A stretch of 64,000 bases of DNA from JAJPXC01 sp964520525 (GTDB lineage Bacteria > Bacteroidota > Bacteroidia > Bacteroidales > Muribaculaceae), in NCBI GenBank assembly GCA_964520525.1, contig CAZFNR010000007.1:12530-76529 (forward strand). Direction: 5' to 3'. The notes beneath the pieces were generated by a model. The model made no database searches. It was not told where the DNA came from and saw only the letters and a list, made by a program, of their open reading frames with translations. The position numbers were made by a program, and so were the translations under genes. This document shows, piece after piece, positions 60,408-64,000 of this stretch; the first letter of the stretch is position 1; every line of letters starts with the position of its first letter.

Positions 60408-61598
60408 TCACCGAGGCAACACTTCAACATTAAGTTTAGAATAGGCTCGTGATGCTTTATCTTTGGCCTCATCAACAGTCGGGGCCGATGCGAGTATCAC
60501 ACCCATGCGGCGATGCCCGTTTATTTCAGGTTTTCCAAAAATGCGCATCTGCGTACCCGGCTCGGCAAGCACTTCTTGAAGATTGTCCATTACAATTTTG
60601 TCGGTATTCCCCTCGACGACTATGGCTCTTGACGCACCGGGTGTCAGTAGCGTGATTTCAGGCACAGGTAATCCGAGCAACGCCCGTGTATGCAATGCAA
60701 ACTCGCTTTGATCTTGTGTTATCATTGTGACCATACCCGTGTCATGTGGGCGAGGTGACACTTCACTAAATATCACGTCATCGCCTTTCACAAACAGCTC
60801 GACACCGAATATTCCGAAGCCGCCTAATGCGTCAGTGACTTTTCTCGCAATCTCCTGAGCCTGTTCAAGCGCGGTCGGCGACATTGGTTGAGGTTGCCAA
60901 GAGTAGCGATAATCGCCATCGACCTGTATATGTCCGATTGGTGCGCAGAAAGTTGTACCGGAACAGCTTCTGACTGTGAGCAATGTTATCTCGTAATCAA
61001 AATCGACAAACCCTTCCACAATGACGCGTCCCGCTCCTGCTCGACCGCCCTCCTGGGCTATACGCCAAGCGTTGTCAATATCAGCTTCCGACTTTATAAC
61101 GCTTTGTCCATGACCAGATGAACTCATAATTGGCTTAACAACACAAGGGATACCCACCGCATTGACAGCGTCTTTAAATTCTTTCTCATCTGAGGCGAAA
61201 CGGTAGGTCGATGTATTGACTCCAAGTTTCTCGGCTGCAAGAGTTCTAATACCCTCCCTGTTCATAGTCAACCATGCCGCCGATGCTGTCGGGGTAACAT
61301 TGTAGCCATCTTTTTCAAGTTCGATAAGGACGGGAGTTGCGATGGCCTCGACCTCGGGTATGATATGATCGGGTTTTTCCTGCTCAATGATTTTCTTCAA
61401 CTCTTTAGCGTCGAGCATATTAAACACATGGCTTCTGTGGGCAATCTGCATCGCAGGGGCTCCGGGGTATCTATCGCACGCCACCACTTCAACGCCATAA
61501 CGCTGTAACTCGATGGCGACTTCTTTTCCAAGTTCACCGCTACCCAACAACAACGCCTTTCGACCAACAGAGGTCATCACTGATCCGATTTTTGTCAT
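60408..61598 (-). CDS. purT: Formate-dependent phosphoribosylglycinamide formyltransferase
   Basis: 396 residues, ATP-grasp enzyme that formylates GAR with formate and ATP in purine synthesis, independent of folate. Hallmarks: LLGSGELGKEVAIELQRYGVEVVACDRY, EVEAIATPVLIELE, PIMSSSGHGQSVIKSE and EVSPRPHDTGMVTMITQ. It complements purH at 31.3 kb. A -7 box lies 90 bp upstream, just past the terminator of the small RNA candidate. Confidence 0.97.
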   Translation of the reverse strand: MTKIGSVMTSVGRKALLLGSGELGKEVAIELQRYGVEVVACDRYPGAPAMQIAHRSHVFNMLDAKELKKIIEQEKPDHIIPEVEAIATPVLIELEKDGYNVTPTASAAWLTMNREGIRTLAAEKLGVNTSTYRFASDEKEFKDAVNAVGIPCVVKPIMSSSGHGQSVIKSEADIDNAWRIAQEGGRAGAGRVIVEGFVDFDYEITLLTVRSCSGTTFCAPIGHIQVDGDYRYSWQPQPMSPTALEQAQEIARKVTDALGGFGIFGVELFVKGDDVIFSEVSPRPHDTGMVTMITQDQSEFALHTRALLGLPVPEITLLTPGASRAIVVEGNTDKIVMDNLQEVLAEPGTQMRIFGKPEINGHRRMGVILASAPTVDEAKDKASRAYSKLNVEVLPR

Positions 61599-61687
61599 CT
61601 GAAATATTTAATATTATATCCTAAAACTAACGGGGCATCTCTTCAACATTGAATCTCTCACCAATCGCCGTTGTTAAAACGCAAACG

Positions 61688-61695
61688 CAAAGATA
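61688..61695 (-). promoter_or_regulatory. Promoter -7 element (TATCTTTG) for purT
   Basis: Exact TAnnTTTG match on the minus strand; transcription predicted near 61683, leader about 85 nt. No convincing -33 box. Confidence 0.5.
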
Positions 61696-61730
61696 GCCAT
61701 TTTCAGCATAAAACGCATTCTGTTAGGCAC

Positions 61731-61766
61731 AAAAAATAAAGGTCGACCTCACGGTCCACCTTTATT
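61731..61766 (-). terminator. Intrinsic terminator of the small RNA candidate
   Basis: Arms 61735-61748 and 61753-61766 pair at 13 of 14 positions around a TCAC/GTGA tetraloop. On the minus strand the stem ends in TTTATT and runs into TTTT, a textbook U tract. Confidence 0.85.
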
Positions 61767-61887
61767 CGCTTACACACATAGTACTTAATGTTGAATTTGA
61801 TATGTCTAAAAACGATATTATTATGAAAAAGTTATAGTGCTATTCATCGGTGATGACTTAACTGTTAACTATGATTGATTTCATTTA
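61731..61887 (-). ncRNA. Small RNA gene candidate between the amylase and purT genes
   Basis: A complete non-coding transcription unit of about 157 nt: a two-box promoter (61893-61922) and a strong intrinsic terminator (61735-61766 plus T run). The 3' end is AATAAAGGTGGACC-GTGA-GGTCGACCTTTATT followed by TTTT. The body is AT-rich and holds only frames of up to about 8 codons (such as MKSIIVNS), so a regulatory RNA is more likely than a protein. I recognise no known RNA family. Confidence 0.55.
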
Positions 61888-61892
61888 CATCG

Positions 61893-61922
61893 CAAAGTTA
61901 ATTATATTTTTCAATCATCAAA
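61893..61922 (-). promoter_or_regulatory. Two-box Bacteroidota promoter of the small RNA candidate
   Basis: Minus strand TTTG (61922-61919), 18-nt spacer, TAACTTTG (61900-61893); both boxes are exact consensus. It points away from the amylase gene, and no gene start follows within 290 bp. Confidence 0.7.
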
Positions 61923-62173
61923 AAAAAATTCGTAAATTTATAATAAGCTTTCAACTCTCCAAAATGTCAGCTCAGAATGGATATTATTGTATTTTTTCAC
62001 TGAAAAGCACCAGAAAACTAACGAAAGTTGATTTATTGCGTTACAAAATGTCATTTTCAATCTATAACTAAAAAATGTTAAAGGAAGAAATGCCGGATAA
62101 TATTCAACCAGAATAAGACCGACGTCCTCGCTCTATGTTGCATAATGACGTCGTTTTATAGCAATAATAGTTA
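61923..62173. other. AT-rich spacer downstream of the amylase gene
   Basis: It holds a possible weak amylase terminator, CGACGTC (62120-62126) with GACGTCG (62147-62153) over a 20-nt loop. Nothing else is recognisable; a 66-codon plus-strand frame at 61871-62071 is AT-driven and unconvincing. Confidence 0.45.
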
Positions 62174-63592
62174 TCAGCGATAGAGGATGTAGGATGTGAG
62201 GGGTGCGACTTTTCCTTCAATAACGCCTTTTTTCGCTTTAAACACCGCCGAATGCACTCCGTCGGCGTATTCACCATCCGGAAAAGCTGTCGCAAGTTTA
62301 ATCTTCTGAGCCTTCTCTGACAAATTTACAATAGCGACACCTTTTTCTCCACGCTCAACCGCAACAACAGCACCATTGTCAGATACCACAATCTTTTCGG
62401 GCTGCCCACTCATAGCATGGCGAAATTTATTGACAGCAACCACTTCCGGACTTTTGAATTCATCGTTCCCGCGGGCACCGATGCGGTTGTTTCCCCAATA
62501 GTTTTCGCAAGTGCTGCCCGCAGGACGGCTATAGAAAAGAGGAGTGCCTTTATCGCGCGCGGTAAGGAATACCCAACCCATCCTGATAACATCGTCGCTC
62601 AATGAAGCCGATTCATGAGCATTGCAATATGTATCGTGTGATTCAACCCAAGTGACCAGTTTGTGGGGGTCGGCCACATGATGCCATGATACTAAATCAT
62701 CGGCATTATAGTTGCCTGAAGCAAGCACATTGCGGAGCACATGGCCGTAGGCGCTTGCGGTCAAATTCATGTATTCTGCGTACTCATCTTCTTTGGCGTT
62801 TTTATCTTGAAGTACCTCGCCATAAATATATAGGCTGTCGGGCATGAGCAGCGACAATCCTTTCACGCCTTCACGACCAGTCGCTATATTCCAAAAATTA
62901 TTATTTTGAGATTTAGCGTCAAGGGGGTCCGATGGCAAGCCGATATGTTTTGCGGTGTCGTATCGGAATCCACGAGCACCGAGGTTAATAAGGTCGTTGG
63001 CATATTGCAGGTAGTAGTATTGAAAATCGGGATTCTCTGTGTTCACATCAGGCAGTCCACCCATCTCCCCGGTTGTGCACTGGAAACGGTCATTATAATC
63101 GATAATAGGAGTAAAACCATTAGCGTGGTATAAATTCTCGTGACCACCGACAGCGTTATCCAAACCGGGCAACACAGCGTTGTGGTCTATGGCGGTATGA
63201 TTAGGTAATACATCAACAATCACCTTGACTCCATATTTGTATGCGGAATCACACATGGCCTTGAACTGATCACGACTTCCTAGCATATAGTTACCAATCT
63301 TCCAATCGGTGGGCTGATAATAATAGTACCATTTTCCCATGACCGAATCACCCTGTTCACTGTATAGTGCCATACCTCCGCCATCACCTACATAGCAAGT
63401 GTTGGCCGGTGAAGTCTGAACAAAATCATATCCGGCGGATGCTATGTCTTTCATATTGGAAGCTATTGTGTCAAAAGCCCATGACCAAGCATGGAGAATC
63501 ACATCGTCGTCGGTTTTGTGACCGGAAGGATTTCCTGTCGCGATCATCGGAACCGACATAGTGGCCGCAATCGTCAATATAAATATTTTCAT
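62174..63592 (-). CDS. Exported GH13 alpha-amylase family protein
   Basis: 472 residues with signal peptide IFILTIAATMSVPMIATG. GH13 barrel motifs: region I VIVDVLPNHT, region II GFRYDTAKH (nucleophile Asp), region III YIYGEVL (acid/base Glu), region IV WVESHDTY (Asp). A C-terminal beta domain (~residues 395-472) ends LTSYILYR. It hydrolyses alpha-1,4-glucans such as starch or maltodextrin outside the cytosol. No SusC/SusD pair is near, so it is not in a typical utilisation locus. It follows a small membrane-protein gene by 11 bp. Confidence 0.93.
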   Translation of the reverse strand: MKIFILTIAATMSVPMIATGNPSGHKTDDDVILHAWSWAFDTIASNMKDIASAGYDFVQTSPANTCYVGDGGGMALYSEQGDSVMGKWYYYYQPTDWKIGNYMLGSRDQFKAMCDSAYKYGVKVIVDVLPNHTAIDHNAVLPGLDNAVGGHENLYHANGFTPIIDYNDRFQCTTGEMGGLPDVNTENPDFQYYYLQYANDLINLGARGFRYDTAKHIGLPSDPLDAKSQNNNFWNIATGREGVKGLSLLMPDSLYIYGEVLQDKNAKEDEYAEYMNLTASAYGHVLRNVLASGNYNADDLVSWHHVADPHKLVTWVESHDTYCNAHESASLSDDVIRMGWVFLTARDKGTPLFYSRPAGSTCENYWGNNRIGARGNDEFKSPEVVAVNKFRHAMSGQPEKIVVSDNGAVVAVERGEKGVAIVNLSEKAQKIKLATAFPDGEYADGVHSAVFKAKKGVIEGKVAPLTSYILYR

Positions 63593-63603
63593 CTGATTTT
63601 TGG

Positions 63604-63903
63604 TTATTGATTTTTGGTTAAGTATTTTCTCCCTTTATGACCTTTTGCCTTGTATTCCCTTATGCCAAGGCACGACAATATGGATACGATACTTAGCAAT
63701 CGATAGAGCACCGTGTATCCAATTGTACAGAATTCAGCCTTATATGGAGTATCCCAAAGTAAACTTTTCAGCAGGTTTGGCACGAAAAAGATTCCATGCC
63801 AAATGCCGGAGTACCATGAATAACTTTCATATGGGTCGATGCTGCAAAGCAACCAGCCCAATAAGATATATGTTCCGACACTTAAAATTATTTTGATAGA
63901 CAT
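63604..63903 (-). CDS. Small membrane protein of unknown function
   Basis: 99 residues: an N-terminal helix (IILSVGTYILLGWLLCSI), a middle stretch SYSWYSGIWHGIFFVPNLLKSLLWD with aromatic and histidine residues, another hydrophobic stretch (IGYTVLYRLLSIVSILSCLG), and a basic tail. The WYSGIWHG pattern recalls a family of short uncharacterised membrane proteins. A strong two-box promoter lies just upstream, and the amylase gene follows 11 bp after its stop, so this gene leads that operon. Confidence 0.75.
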   Translation of the reverse strand: MSIKIILSVGTYILLGWLLCSIDPYESYSWYSGIWHGIFFVPNLLKSLLWDTPYKAEFCTIGYTVLYRLLSIVSILSCLGIREYKAKGHKGRKYLTKNQ

Positions 63904-63932
63904 ATATGGCGCTTACGTAATCTAATTTCTTA

Positions 63933-63964
63933 CAAAAATAAAGATAATTGTCGGATAACCCAAA
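63933..63964 (-). promoter_or_regulatory. Two-box Bacteroidota promoter for the membrane protein-amylase operon
   Basis: Minus strand TTTG (63964-63961), 20-nt spacer, TATTTTTG (63940-63933). Transcription predicted near 63928, leader about 25 nt before the ATG at 63903. Confidence 0.7.
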
Positions 63965-64000
63965 AAAAGATACGATGATTATAATAATTTATTATAGGAG

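Noticed and set aside
61871..62071. 66-codon plus-strand frame near the small RNA candidate
   Set aside because: AT-driven, rich in Ile, Lys and Phe, antisense to the small RNA promoter, and without homologue-like features.
1..64000. Insertion sequences, prophage, CRISPR, restriction or toxin-antitoxin genes, tRNA and rRNA
   Set aside because: Looked for on both strands; no transposase, integrase, direct-repeat array, defence gene or cloverleaf was seen. The window reads as conserved core chromosome.

Overview
The window is a 64 kb piece of a Bacteroidales chromosome. It probably comes from a gut member of the Muribaculaceae/Bacteroides lineage; the family is inferred from protein character and not proven. 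The main evidence is a set of Bacteroidota-restricted genes (porQ, gldH, DUF5606, DUF4468, DUF6249, an RND operon that starts with its outer-membrane factor), the absence of Shine-Dalgarno sequences, and promoters of the Bacteroidota type (TTTG, about 19 nt, TAnnTTTG). Almost everything is core genome on the minus strand. Only the lon tail, mlaEF, one tonB-like gene, the prenyl synthase and tatD lie on the plus strand. I see no insertion sequence, phage, CRISPR array, tRNA or rRNA.

Layout. 1-4.7 kb: 3' end of lon, a bidirectional terminator, then (minus) cls, galE, metA and DUF5606. 4.9-6.5 kb: a lipid-transport ABC pair, mlaEF (plus). 6.5-9.4 kb: a large secreted M16 protease, then a poorly coding gap with one possible small protein. 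9.7-14.6 kb: a lysE-like/CBM9-like pair and a porQ-cmk-ispH-exonuclease-lipoprotein operon. 14.8-16.9 kb: a TonB-domain gene meeting a DUF6249-ECF sigma-membrane protein operon. 17-22.8 kb: a tripartite RND efflux operon whose first start codon lies inside a long inverted repeat. 22.8-25.4 kb: a calcineurin/beta-propeller fusion and yqgE. 25.5-32.8 kb: the cell-shape operon purH-mreBCD-mrdA-rodA. 32.9-41.5 kb: zapB-like, zapA, a structured intergenic RNA candidate, rny, ricT, gldH, a CCA-adding enzyme, a U32 protein, DUF4468 and bcp. 41.7-43.3 kb: PPi-dependent phosphofructokinase. 43.5-52.1 kb: DUF4250-uvrD-nspC-GT2-radC-flippase-kdsB-M16-like. 52.2-54 kb: prenyl synthase and tatD (plus). 54-57.8 kb: rsfS-ftsH-beta-barrel. 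57.9-61.6 kb: purT-aminotransferase-lolE-like. 61.6-62.2 kb: a non-coding gap that holds a complete small-RNA gene candidate. 62.2-63.9 kb: a small membrane protein and a GH13 amylase.

The genes mostly serve envelope building and cell shape (Mre/PBP2/RodA, KdsB, flippase, Cls, Mla, Lol-like, PorQ, GldH), RNA and protein quality control (RNase Y, RicT, Lon, FtsH, RsfS, U32), and central metabolism. I found no unmistakable new defence or mobile system. The most interesting unexplained items are non-coding: the promoter-to-terminator small RNA gene near 61.8 kb, the long hairpin over the efflux operon start codon, the structured RNA between zapA and rny, and an inverted repeat wrapped around the prenyl synthase promoter.
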